Part shown: positions 35,220 to 43,665 of the stretch, piece after piece | Numbering within the stretch: position 1 is the stretch's first letter | How the letters are laid out: each line of letters starts with the position of its first letter | NCBI GenBank assembly: GCA_910578095.1 | Contig: CAJTOZ010000015.1 | Span: forward strand, 4,052-68,051 | Source: an uncultured Muribaculaceae bacterium | Lineage (GTDB): Bacteria > Bacteroidota > Bacteroidia > Bacteroidales > Muribaculaceae | DNA: 64,000 nt | Direction: 5' to 3' | The notes under the pieces: generated by a model | What the model was told of the DNA's origin: nothing | What the model saw: the letters and a program-made list of their open reading frames with translations, nothing else | Databases searched by the model: none | Made by a program: the position numbers and the translations under genes

Positions 35220-37898
35220 ATGAAAATTTTCCTGACAGCTGCCCTGATAGCGTGCGTTGGACTTTCCGGCATGGCTGCAAAGCCGTTCCGCGGTCTGCAG
35301 AAATACGAGCGCGGCTACCTCGTGGGCGAAAAAGAAAAAGCAAAGGGCTCCGGTGAGCTCTCCATCTCGTCGAACTGCCTGCGCCCGAAAGGCAACCGCG
35401 AGCGCCCCTACCCGCAGAAGGGCGACCGTCTGGTGGTAAATCCCCCCACATTCACATGGCCCATGGCCGACTATAAGTTCCCCGAGACATTCCCGGTGCC
35501 TCCCACCGACAAAATGTTCGGCGACTACCTCACCTACGATTTCCAGCTGTGCACCACGCCCGATTTCACGGGCGAGACCCTCGTGAGCCGCGAGAATCTG
35601 CCCCTGGCCATGTGCAACGTGCACAAGCCCCTGGCTCCCGGCAAGTGGTACTGGCGCTACCGTGTGAGCGGCAGCGAAAAATGGTCGGCCACGGAGGTAG
35701 TCACCGTGAAGGCCAATGTGCCCGAGCTTGCCTCACCCACGGCTGCCGAAGCCGCGGCCATGCTTCCCTCGGCCCATCCTTTCATCCTGAAGCCTCTCAA
35801 CCCCGAATCGAAGCCCGGCAACCGCGACCGCCGCACACTGGTGAAGAGCCTGCTCAAGAAAGCCAACAAGGCTGTGAAAAAGAGCATTTCGGACTACGAT
35901 GTGAAAGGACAGGAGATTCCTGCCACGGCATCCGAATCGGAGCGCTCGCAGATTGAGAAATTCCGCCTTCGCTACCGCATCGAGCCCATGTGCCGCGACA
36001 TTGCCTCGCTGCTCACCGCCTACCGTCTCGACCCCAAGCCCGAATACCTTGACCAGGCCATAGCCCTCGGCGACCACGTGGCCACGCACGACGCCGAGAA
36101 GATGTACTCCATGTCCGATTTCTCCGGCGCCCGTTCCATGCATGCGCTCGCCGAAATCATCGATGTGGCCGGCGACAAGCTGGGCAAGAAGCGCATCGAC
36201 AGCTACACCGATTTCATCGGCAAAGTGGGACGCCGCATCATGGCCACCGTGATGACCGAAAACGTGGGCTCCGCCGACGGTATTCTCTACGCTCATTTCT
36301 TCCAGCACACGTTCAACAACATGTTCACCACGGCCATCATCATGATGCCGCACCTCGACGAGGCCCGCACGTGGTTCGACGCGCTGTACGACATATGGCT
36401 GTCGCGCACGCCCGGAGGCGGCTTTCTGGCCGACGGCGTATGGCCCAACGGCAACATAGGCTACATACACGTGAACATGGGCTCGATGGTGGAGAACATG
36501 CTTCTCTACCGCAACCTCTTCGGCGTCAACCTCTTCGAGCATCCGTGGTACAGCAACTGTGCCGATGCCCTGGCCATGGTGGTGCCTGCCGGTTCGGCCG
36601 GCGACGGCTTCGGCGACGACAGCGGCCAGATTCCCGTGCGCAACTCGCTGCGCCAGGATTTCGCCTACATCCTCGGCACCGAGCTCGGCAACCCCTTCGC
36701 CATCGACTATGCACGCCGCCTCGCCGGCACTCCGGAGGGTCAGCCCTACATGTTCACCAAAGACAATTTCATGGAGTATCGCCTGGAAAGCGACACCCCG
36801 GCCAAAGGCAAGAAAGCCTTCGCCGGCAGTGTGCCCCATGCAGCCGTGTTCCCCGAAACCGGTATCGCCACCATGCACACCAACCTGAACGACTCCACCT
36901 CCAACCTGTTCCTTGCCTTCCGCAGCTCGCCCTTCGGCGTGGGCTCCCACGGCATGGCCGAGCAAAACAGCTTCAACCTGTGCTACGGCGGTCTGCCCAT
37001 ATTCTACCCCACGGGCTACAAAATCACCACCACCGACAAGCACTATCTGCTGGCCCACAAAAACAGCCGCGCGCGCAACACATTCACCGTCGACGGCAAG
37101 ACCCAGGCCTACAGCCACAGCGCCTACGGCTGGATTCCGCGATTTGTCGACGGCCAGGACATCACCTACGCCCTCGGCGACGCCTCCCACGCCTACGTGC
37201 CCTTCGACATCAGCGCCCTCAACTGGGAGACGGTGCTGCGCGACTGCGGCTCCTACACCTCCGAGATGGGCTTCATAATCAAGGATGAGGACAACCCGCA
37301 GGTGAAGAAATTCCGCCGCCATGTGGCCATGCTGCGCCCCGGCATCATTGTGATCTACGACGACCTCGAAGCCGACAAGGACGTGACCTGGACCATGCAC
37401 CTCAACGGCCTTGAGCGCTCCAACATGAAGCTCGACAAGAAGCACAACGTGCTTACCGCCGCCACCGACAACGCCACCGCCGTGGCCACCGTCACAGGCT
37501 CGCAGGCCATACGCTCCGAACTGGCCGACAGCAGCATCATCCGCCCCTTCGACTGGCTCAACCCGCAGCGCGGACGCCCGGCCAAAACCTTCGAAGCCAA
37601 GCAGTACCACAGCACGTTCGAGAACGCCAAGAAATGCCGCCGTATGCGCTTCCTCACAATAATCAATGTGAACGACGCCCCGGACGACTACTCCATAGTG
37701 GCCGAACTCGACCCCTACAAGGAAGCGCGTCTGGAAATAGTAAATAAAAAGACCGGCGAGTCGCTGCTCGCAGGTCCCACCGAAGGCGCCGGTTTTGCCG
37801 CCGGCCGCCGCTATCCGCTCAGCACTGTGCTGCGCATGCCCGATGGCACCATCAAGGAAACCGCCGACCGCATGCCGCTCATGGCACTCCCTGAATAA
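35220..37898 (+). CDS. Heparinase II/III-family polysaccharide lyase, most divergent copy
   Basis: This 892-residue protein has a signal peptide (MKIFLTAALIACVGLSGMAA). The DUF4962-type N-terminal region (GKWYWRYRVSGSEKW) and lyase domain are present. Candidate catalytic residues are His359 (YAHFFQHTF), Tyr415 (NGNIGYIHVN) and His577 (GVGSHGMAEQNSFN). It differs from the others by an inserted basic stretch (about 200-240, KSLLKKANKAVKKS) and by loss of the GSTSHALANQN wording, so it is likely a separate subfamily with another substrate bond. It is paired with the GH29 gene 33815-35218 and followed by a strong terminator. Confidence 0.86.
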   Translation: MKIFLTAALIACVGLSGMAAKPFRGLQKYERGYLVGEKEKAKGSGELSISSNCLRPKGNRERPYPQKGDRLVVNPPTFTWPMADYKFPETFPVPPTDKMFGDYLTYDFQLCTTPDFTGETLVSRENLPLAMCNVHKPLAPGKWYWRYRVSGSEKWSATEVVTVKANVPELASPTAAEAAAMLPSAHPFILKPLNPESKPGNRDRRTLVKSLLKKANKAVKKSISDYDVKGQEIPATASESERSQIEKFRLRYRIEPMCRDIASLLTAYRLDPKPEYLDQAIALGDHVATHDAEKMYSMSDFSGARSMHALAEIIDVAGDKLGKKRIDSYTDFIGKVGRRIMATVMTENVGSADGILYAHFFQHTFNNMFTTAIIMMPHLDEARTWFDALYDIWLSRTPGGGFLADGVWPNGNIGYIHVNMGSMVENMLLYRNLFGVNLFEHPWYSNCADALAMVVPAGSAGDGFGDDSGQIPVRNSLRQDFAYILGTELGNPFAIDYARRLAGTPEGQPYMFTKDNFMEYRLESDTPAKGKKAFAGSVPHAAVFPETGIATMHTNLNDSTSNLFLAFRSSPFGVGSHGMAEQNSFNLCYGGLPIFYPTGYKITTTDKHYLLAHKNSRARNTFTVDGKTQAYSHSAYGWIPRFVDGQDITYALGDASHAYVPFDISALNWETVLRDCGSYTSEMGFIIKDEDNPQVKKFRRHVAMLRPGIIVIYDDLEADKDVTWTMHLNGLERSNMKLDKKHNVLTAATDNATAVATVTGSQAIRSELADSSIIRPFDWLNPQRGRPAKTFEAKQYHSTFENAKKCRRMRFLTIINVNDAPDDYSIVAELDPYKEARLEIVNKKTGESLLAGPTEGAGFAAGRRYPLSTVLRMPDGTIKETADRMPLMALPE

Positions 37899-37919
37899 TT
37901 GATTCTGAAACAACACCTT

Positions 37920-37965
37920 GGCGCCCTCGCATACCCATTCTCAAACATATTGCGAGGGCGCCTTT
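37920..37965 (+). terminator. Rho-independent terminator after the fourth lyase
   Basis: A perfect 12-bp stem (GGCGCCCTCGCA at 37920-37931; TGCGAGGGCGCC at 37951-37962) followed by TTT. The loop is 19 nt. It isolates the last two PUL genes on their own transcript or on read-through. Confidence 0.8.
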
Positions 37966-37986
37966 ATCTAAAACCATAAATCAGCT

Positions 37987-39510
37987 ATGCAGAAAAAATT
38001 ATTGGCCGCATGCCTGCTCGCTTCCGCTCTCTGCCACACGGCCACGGCACAGCAGTACACTCCCACCTGGGAGTCACTTTCGGCCCACGAGGCCGCTCCC
38101 GAGTGGTTCCAAGATGCCAAATTCGGCATCTACCTCCACTGGGGCGTATACTCAGTGCCCGAGTTCCAGACCGAGTGGTATCCTCGCTATCTGTATTTCC
38201 CGTGGTCCGACGTGGCCAAATACCACGAAGCCACCTACGGGCCCGTCAGCGAATTCGGCTACCACGACCTCATTCCTCTGTTCACAGCCGAGGATTTCGA
38301 TGCCTCCCAATGGGCGACGCTCTTCAAGGAAGCCGGCGCACGCTTTGCCGGAATGGTGGCCGAACACCACGACGGTTTTGCCATGTGGGACAGCGAATGC
38401 ACGCCATGGAATGCTGCCGACATGGGTCCGCGCCGCGACATCGTGGGGCTGCTCGGAAACGCCATCAAGCAAAACGGCATGAAATTCATCACCACATTCC
38501 ATCATGCCCGCAACCTCCAGCGCTATTCCGACCCCGACGTACTGAAAAATGAAATGGCCAAGGACTACGGCGAATTAGAGCGCCGCCGCTTCTGGCTGAG
38601 CCATTTCCCATATCGTGAAGGCACCCATCCGGCGTCCACCGACCCCAAGCTGCGCTATCTCTACGGCAATGTGCCCGCCGCACAGTGGTACGATGAGATA
38701 TGGTTGCCGGAACTTGTAGAGGTAATCGACAACTACGACCCCGACATCATCTATTTCGATTCCTGGCTCGACCTCATTCCTGAGGACTACCGCCGCCGCT
38801 TCTGCGCCTACTATCTCAACAAAGCCGCACAGCGCGAGAAAGACGTGGTGATTCTCTCCAAGCAGGAAGACCTGCCGCTTACCGTGAGCGTGGAGAATTT
38901 CGAGAACTCCCGCAAGCAAGACCTCGACCCCAACGTGTGGCAGACAGAGCAGACCGTGAGCTACGACAGCTGGTCGTACACCAAAGACTTTAAAATAAAG
39001 CCCGCAAGCCATCTTGTGCATGAGATGATCGACGTTGTGAGCAAAAACGGCGTGTTCCTGCTCAATATATCGCCGCGCGCATCCGGCCTCATCCCCGACG
39101 ATCAGCAGCAGCTGCTCCGCGAGATTGGTGCATGGCTCGGAAAATACGGCGAAGCCATCTACAGCACACGCCCCTGGTACACCTTCGGAGAAGGACCCAC
39201 ACGTCAGCCCGAAGGCGACCTCAAGAACCGTCAGCTCTTCGATAAACTTAAATACACCGCCGACGACTACCGCTTCACAACCAAAGGTGATGCCATCTAT
39301 GTGCTCACGCTCAGCGAGCCCGAAGCCGGCAAGACTATCAACATAGCCTCGTTTGCCCCCGACCGCAATGCCGACAAGCGCGCTATCAAGCGCGTGTCGA
39401 TGCTCGGTTCGCAGGCCGAAATAGCCTGGAACCTCACCGACAGCGGCCTCAGCATCACCGTGCCCGATGAGCCGTACAGCATATCCACCGTGTTCAAAGT
39501 AGAATATTAA
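37987..39510 (+). CDS. GH29 alpha-L-fucosidase-family enzyme (third)
   Basis: This 507-residue protein has a signal peptide ending TATAQ. GH29 motifs are AKFGIYLHWGVYSVPEFQTE, FAGMVAEHHDGFAMWDSECT, nucleophile segment DIIYFDSWLD with Asp258, and GVFLLNISPRASG. The protein is longer than 33815-35218 and has a distinct loop region (about 185-235), which points to a different GH29 subgroup. Three dissimilar GH29 enzymes suggest either several fucosyl linkages or an activity other than fucosidase for one of them. The GH31 gene follows 5 bp downstream. Confidence 0.9.
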   Translation: MQKKLLAACLLASALCHTATAQQYTPTWESLSAHEAAPEWFQDAKFGIYLHWGVYSVPEFQTEWYPRYLYFPWSDVAKYHEATYGPVSEFGYHDLIPLFTAEDFDASQWATLFKEAGARFAGMVAEHHDGFAMWDSECTPWNAADMGPRRDIVGLLGNAIKQNGMKFITTFHHARNLQRYSDPDVLKNEMAKDYGELERRRFWLSHFPYREGTHPASTDPKLRYLYGNVPAAQWYDEIWLPELVEVIDNYDPDIIYFDSWLDLIPEDYRRRFCAYYLNKAAQREKDVVILSKQEDLPLTVSVENFENSRKQDLDPNVWQTEQTVSYDSWSYTKDFKIKPASHLVHEMIDVVSKNGVFLLNISPRASGLIPDDQQQLLREIGAWLGKYGEAIYSTRPWYTFGEGPTRQPEGDLKNRQLFDKLKYTADDYRFTTKGDAIYVLTLSEPEAGKTINIASFAPDRNADKRAIKRVSMLGSQAEIAWNLTDSGLSITVPDEPYSISTVFKVEY

Positions 39511-39515
39511 GCCAT

Positions 39516-41702
39516 ATGAGAAAACTGCTATTATCGCTGTTCTCCCTGTCCATGCTTACGGGTGTCGCGGCCGCTGCGCCCGCCGTCAAGTGGGAGAAAG
39601 AAGGCCCGGGAGTGTGGAACCTCACCGTAGGCCGTCCCGACACGTTCAACCTCACATCGGCGCTCGAACTCACGCCGCGCACCGATGCCATGCAGTCCTT
39701 GGGCGACAGCCCGCTGCCCATCGACACCTCGCTGATCACCACGCAGCTGATCGACGGCAAGACTTATCTGCGCCTACCGCTCGACAAGGGCGAGAAAATT
39801 TTCGGCCTCGGGTTGAATTTCAAGACCGTAGAGCAACGCGGCCGACTGATGCGCCTGCACGTGGACCACTATGGCAAGGTGGACAATGGCCGCACCCACG
39901 CCCCGGTGCCTTTCTATGTGTCGAGCAAGGGCTACGGCGCGCTCATCAACGCCGCACGCTACATCGATGTGTACGTGGGCACAAGCAACCGCGTGGACAG
40001 CAAGAATGCTCCTCAGGCCAAGGACCGCAACACCGACCGCACATGGGAAGCCATGCCCTACTCCGACAATCTGGAATTCCTTATTCCTGCCGAGGGAGTG
40101 GAAGTGGTGTTTTTCACCGGCGACAACATGCTCGACGTGGTGCGCCGCTACAACCTATATCAGGGTGGCGGCGCGCTTCCGCCCCGCTGGGGTCTCGGAT
40201 TCTGGCACCGCACGCCCACACGCTTCACAGACCGACAGGTGCTTGACGAGGTGGCCGAGTTCCGCCGCCGCAATTTCCCCCTGACGGTGATAGGGCTCGA
40301 ACCGGGATGGATGAGCAAGGCATATCCCTGCACATACCAGTGGGACGCCAAGCGCTTCCCGGAACCGCAAGGTTTCCTCGATTCGCTGACGGCACAGAAC
40401 ATACGCACCAACGTGTGGATGAATGCCGGCGTGTCGCCCGACTGCGACGTGTACGGCACAGTGAAACCGCTCTCAAGCAGCCACACACTCTGGAACGGGC
40501 TCGTGCCCGACTATTCGCTGCCTCAGGTGCGCGACATCATGGCCGGACATTTTCTCAAGCATCAGCTCAACCTCGGCGTGAGCGGCTACAAGATGGACGA
40601 GAACGACGGCTTCGACCAATGGATATTTCCCGACGTGGCCACTTTTCCCTCGGGCCACACAGCCGAGCAGATGCGCCAGGTGTACGGCTCGCTGATGCAG
40701 AAAACCACCACCGACATGTATCGCGCGGCCAATCGCCGCACCTATGGTCTGGTGCGCTCGGCCAACGCCGGCACAGCCTCCTTCCCCTATGTGCTCTACA
40801 ATGACTACTACAACCACCGCGATTTCATCACCGCGCTGATCAACAGCTCGTTCATCGGCGTGCTGTGGACGCCCGAGGTGCGCGGGTCAAAGACCTCCGA
40901 GGACTGGTTGCGGCGCATGCAGACCGTGTGCTTCTCGCCCCTTGCCATGCTCAACGCATGGGCCGATGGCACGAAGCCATGGTCGTTTGCCGATGTGGAA
41001 AAGGATGTCTACGATATCGCCATGCTGCGCATGCAGCTCATACCCTATCTATACACTGCTTTTGCCGACTATCACTTCGAGGGCACACCTCCGGTAAGGG
41101 CCATGAACCTGGAGCCGGCTTTCACAACCGAGACCACCGTAGTGGAAAACGGCAAGCTGGACGGCACGGACAATCCTTATGCTATGGCATCAAAACGCGA
41201 GATGAAGGATCAGTTCATGGTTGGTCGCGACTTGCTCGTGGCTCCTCTCTTCGCCGGCGAGACCGAGCGCAAAGTTGTACTTCCGCAAGGCAAGTGGTAC
41301 GATTTCTACACCGGCGAATACGCCGGCGAAGGCGAGGTAATCACCGCAGCTCCGGGCCTTGCACGCATACCGGTGTATGTGCGCGACGGCGCTATCGTGC
41401 CCCTGTTTCCGCCCATAGCCAAGCTCGACGGCAAAAAGTTGCCGCTTGAAATTCGCCACTACGGCGAGAAGCCCGGCAGCTTCAGCCTCTACGATGATGA
41501 CGGCGAGACATTCGACTACGAGAACGGAAACTACACCCGCATCAAGCTGCGCGTGGAAATAAAGAAAGGAAAGAAGAAAGGCTACGTCGATGTGCCCAAA
41601 GGCGCACGCGTGTGGTCGTTCGACGGAAACTATAATTTCAAGTTCATGACATTGGCCGGCGCGCGTCCGGCTTCGAGCTCGGCCGCCATGAAGCGGAAAT
41701 AA
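39516..41702 (+). CDS. GH31 family alpha-glycosidase
   Basis: This 728-residue protein has a signal peptide ending GVAAAAP. It has a GH31 N-terminal beta domain, then a TIM barrel (PPRWGLGFWHRTPTRFTDRQ; FPLTVIGLEPGWM) with the nucleophile segment GVSGYKMDENDG, Asp361. The usual acid/base block is replaced by VRSANAGTASFPYVLYNDYY, which lacks the WSGD wording of alpha-glucosidases and suggests another sugar such as galactose, N-acetylgalactosamine or xylose. C-terminal beta domains follow (LVAPLFAGETERKVVLPQGK). The last 73 bp overlap the 3' end of the convergent maturase gene. Confidence 0.9.
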   Translation: MRKLLLSLFSLSMLTGVAAAAPAVKWEKEGPGVWNLTVGRPDTFNLTSALELTPRTDAMQSLGDSPLPIDTSLITTQLIDGKTYLRLPLDKGEKIFGLGLNFKTVEQRGRLMRLHVDHYGKVDNGRTHAPVPFYVSSKGYGALINAARYIDVYVGTSNRVDSKNAPQAKDRNTDRTWEAMPYSDNLEFLIPAEGVEVVFFTGDNMLDVVRRYNLYQGGGALPPRWGLGFWHRTPTRFTDRQVLDEVAEFRRRNFPLTVIGLEPGWMSKAYPCTYQWDAKRFPEPQGFLDSLTAQNIRTNVWMNAGVSPDCDVYGTVKPLSSSHTLWNGLVPDYSLPQVRDIMAGHFLKHQLNLGVSGYKMDENDGFDQWIFPDVATFPSGHTAEQMRQVYGSLMQKTTTDMYRAANRRTYGLVRSANAGTASFPYVLYNDYYNHRDFITALINSSFIGVLWTPEVRGSKTSEDWLRRMQTVCFSPLAMLNAWADGTKPWSFADVEKDVYDIAMLRMQLIPYLYTAFADYHFEGTPPVRAMNLEPAFTTETTVVENGKLDGTDNPYAMASKREMKDQFMVGRDLLVAPLFAGETERKVVLPQGKWYDFYTGEYAGEGEVITAAPGLARIPVYVRDGAIVPLFPPIAKLDGKKLPLEIRHYGEKPGSFSLYDDDGETFDYENGNYTRIKLRVEIKKGKKKGYVDVPKGARVWSFDGNYNFKFMTLAGARPASSSAAMKRK

Positions 41703-42847
41703 GGCTCGGAATGTGCGAAAAAGCGGCGATAGCCCTCGCACAGATAATTATGACCTGCCTCGCCTGTGCGCGAGATGCCGAAGCGATTGCGAGGGCATTC
41801 TCCGTTGCACATGGCGAGGTAGTCGCATTTGCGGCACTGCTGTGTGAGGCCGGCCTGCTTGGAGGCTCCGAAGGCCATCTGACGCTCGCTCATCATCATC
41901 TCCACCACGCTCATGCGGTTGATATTGCCCAGATAGTGCGAGGGAAACACGAAATGGTCGCACGCATACACATCGCCGTTATGCTCCATCACTGCCGCGT
42001 GGCCGCAATGCTTGCCCATGGTGCACAGACCCGGCTCGGCACCCACATAGCCCGCGAGGGTGGCATCGAATATCTGCACGAACACACGGCCCACATCCGA
42101 GCGCACCCACAGGTCGAACACTCCGCAGAGAAACTCGCCCCACTGCTCGGGATGCACCGACATGGGCGTAAGCTCGCCGCCGGGCGTGGTGCCCGAGGCA
42201 AGAGCGCCGGTGGCGGTGCGGCGTTCCACTATGGGCGTGAATTGCAGATATTGGCAACCGATGTCCTTGAAAAAGTTGTAGAACTCGGCGGGATGGTCGG
42301 CATTGTAGTCGTTCACCACAGCCATGGCGTTCCAGTCCACATTGTGCCTCTGCAGCATGCGTATGCCGTTCATCACCTTGTGGAAAGTACCCTTGCCGAG
42401 AGCCGTGCGGCGGTACTCGTTGTGAAACTCCTCCGGGCCGTCGATCGACACACCCACCAGCCAGCCGTTGTCGTGCAGGAAGCGGCACCACTCATCGGTG
42501 AGCAGCGTGCCGTTGGTCTGCAAGCTGTTTTCCACGGCGCGCCCGCCGGCATACTTGCGCTGCAGTTCCATAGCCTTGCGGTAGAAATCAAGCCTACGCA
42601 ATGTGGGCTCGCCGCCGTGCCATGTGAATTGCACCACAGGGCCCGTCTGCGCTTCCATATACGACTTTATGTAGCGCTCCAGGGTGGTATCGTCCATGTG
42701 CGTGCGACCGCGGCCGAAAAGTTCGGCCTTCGACAGATAGTAGCAATAGTCGCACGCGAGGTTGCATGCAGGGCCGGCCGCTTTGGCCATGATATAAAGA
42801 GGGTAAGCAAATGGAGTGGGCAACGCACCCTTGGCGGTTGTGTACAT
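41630..42847 (-). CDS. Anaerobic sulfatase-maturating enzyme (radical SAM/SPASM)
   Basis: This 405-residue cytoplasmic enzyme has no signal peptide. The radical-SAM cluster motif CNLACDYC (Cys28, Cys32, Cys35) sits near the N-terminus. SPASM-type Cys residues for two more clusters lie in the second half (CTMGKHCG, GDVYACDHFVFP, CRKCDYLAMCNGECPRNRFG). It oxidises the Ser or Cys of sulfatase precursors to formylglycine before export and needs no oxygen. The partners are presumably the two Ser-type sulfatases at 15915 and 29024. It is transcribed convergently to the PUL from its own promoter and overlaps the GH31 gene by 73 bp at the 3' end. Confidence 0.95.
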   Translation of the reverse strand: MYTTAKGALPTPFAYPLYIMAKAAGPACNLACDYCYYLSKAELFGRGRTHMDDTTLERYIKSYMEAQTGPVVQFTWHGGEPTLRRLDFYRKAMELQRKYAGGRAVENSLQTNGTLLTDEWCRFLHDNGWLVGVSIDGPEEFHNEYRRTALGKGTFHKVMNGIRMLQRHNVDWNAMAVVNDYNADHPAEFYNFFKDIGCQYLQFTPIVERRTATGALASGTTPGGELTPMSVHPEQWGEFLCGVFDLWVRSDVGRVFVQIFDATLAGYVGAEPGLCTMGKHCGHAAVMEHNGDVYACDHFVFPSHYLGNINRMSVVEMMMSERQMAFGASKQAGLTQQCRKCDYLAMCNGECPRNRFGISRTGEAGHNYLCEGYRRFFAHSEPYFRFMAAELEAGRAPANVMNLKL

Positions 42848-42867
42848 ATTGTTTCTTCTATATATTG

Positions 42868-42899
42868 CAAATCTACGAATTTATATTTGTATAAGCAAG
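42868..42899 (-). promoter_or_regulatory. Promoter of the sulfatase-maturating enzyme
   Basis: The minus strand shows TTG, a 20-nt spacer, then TAGATTTG (plus CAAATCTA at 42868-42875), a good Bacteroidetes -33/-7 arrangement. The -7 box ends 20 nt before the ATG at 42847. Confidence 0.6.
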
Positions 42900-43039
42900 T
42901 TTTCAGTCTGAAGAACAGATGGCGTGTACCCCGACTGTAATTGCCCCAATTCCACTCCATCGGATGTTGCAATCATACACATTGGTAAAAAGGCCTTTAA
43001 ATCTGACTTCTTTCCCGATCATTCAGGATATTAACCGAA

Positions 43040-43071
43040 TCAGGCACCGAGTATCGCTACTTGATGCCTGA
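43040..43071 (-). terminator. Hairpin beyond the exported flavodoxin gene
   Basis: TCAGGCA (43040-43046) pairs with TGCCTGA (43065-43071), with further partial pairing inside. It lies 19 bp past the stop of the gene ending at 43090. The minus strand has no T-run, so it may be a weak terminator or an mRNA end-stabiliser. The rest of 42900-43089 shows no gene. Confidence 0.45.
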
Positions 43072-43089
43072 CTTTCTTCATTGAGTTTG

Positions 43090-43653
43090 TTATTTATCTA
43101 TCCAGTCTTTGATTTTTTCGGTGCTGGCCGGAAGCCGGAGGCCGGTGTGCCATTTGAGGGTCGGATAAGCTTTCTGCAATGTTGCGTCGGCCTCGGACAT
43201 CGGGCTTTCGTATGATGTGCAGAAGGGATACAACTCTTTTCCTTTCAAATCGGTGTTATCAAGGAACGTGCGGATTACAGCAGGTTCTTCATGCCACCAG
43301 ATAGGAAAACCGATAAACACGGTATCATATTGGCTGAAATCCACATCCAGTGGCTTGATTGCAGGACGCAATGTCTGATTCAGATGTTCCTGGGTGCATC
43401 GTGATTGTTCGTTTACCCAATCGACATCGGCAGCTGTATATGGTTCGGCCGGAAGTATTCTCACAATCGGCGAACCTGTCACTTCCGCCAATTTTTCAGC
43501 GGCGAGCTCGGTATTGCCTGAGTGGGAGAAATATACTATTATGGATTTCATGTCTTTCTTTGCTTTTGTGGCAGGTGCGGCAGCCGAAAGGTTGAAGCTG
43601 AACAACAAAGCGGCTATCGTCACTACCGATTTTAAAATGTTTCTTACATTCAT
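43090..43653 (-). CDS. Exported flavodoxin-like protein
   Basis: This 187-residue protein is unusual for a flavodoxin in having a signal peptide (LKSVVTIAALLFSFNLSAAA). The FMN phosphate loop is IIVYFSHSGNTELAAEKLAE; FIGFPIWWHEEPAVI and YPFCTSYESPMSEADATLQK form the other FMN loops. It may carry electrons or reduce quinone-like substrates in the periplasm. It lies 12 bp downstream of the aldo/keto reductase gene and is likely cotranscribed. It is related to the flavodoxin half of the fusion protein at 47466-49025. Confidence 0.88.
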   Translation of the reverse strand: MNVRNILKSVVTIAALLFSFNLSAAAPATKAKKDMKSIIVYFSHSGNTELAAEKLAEVTGSPIVRILPAEPYTAADVDWVNEQSRCTQEHLNQTLRPAIKPLDVDFSQYDTVFIGFPIWWHEEPAVIRTFLDNTDLKGKELYPFCTSYESPMSEADATLQKAYPTLKWHTGLRLPASTEKIKDWIDK

Positions 43654-43665
43654 GATTGTATCTGT

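Noticed and set aside
41711..42940. Plus-strand frame of 409 codons opposite the sulfatase-maturating enzyme
   Set aside because: The minus strand encodes all radical-SAM and SPASM Cys motifs; the plus frame is Ala/His-rich shadow.
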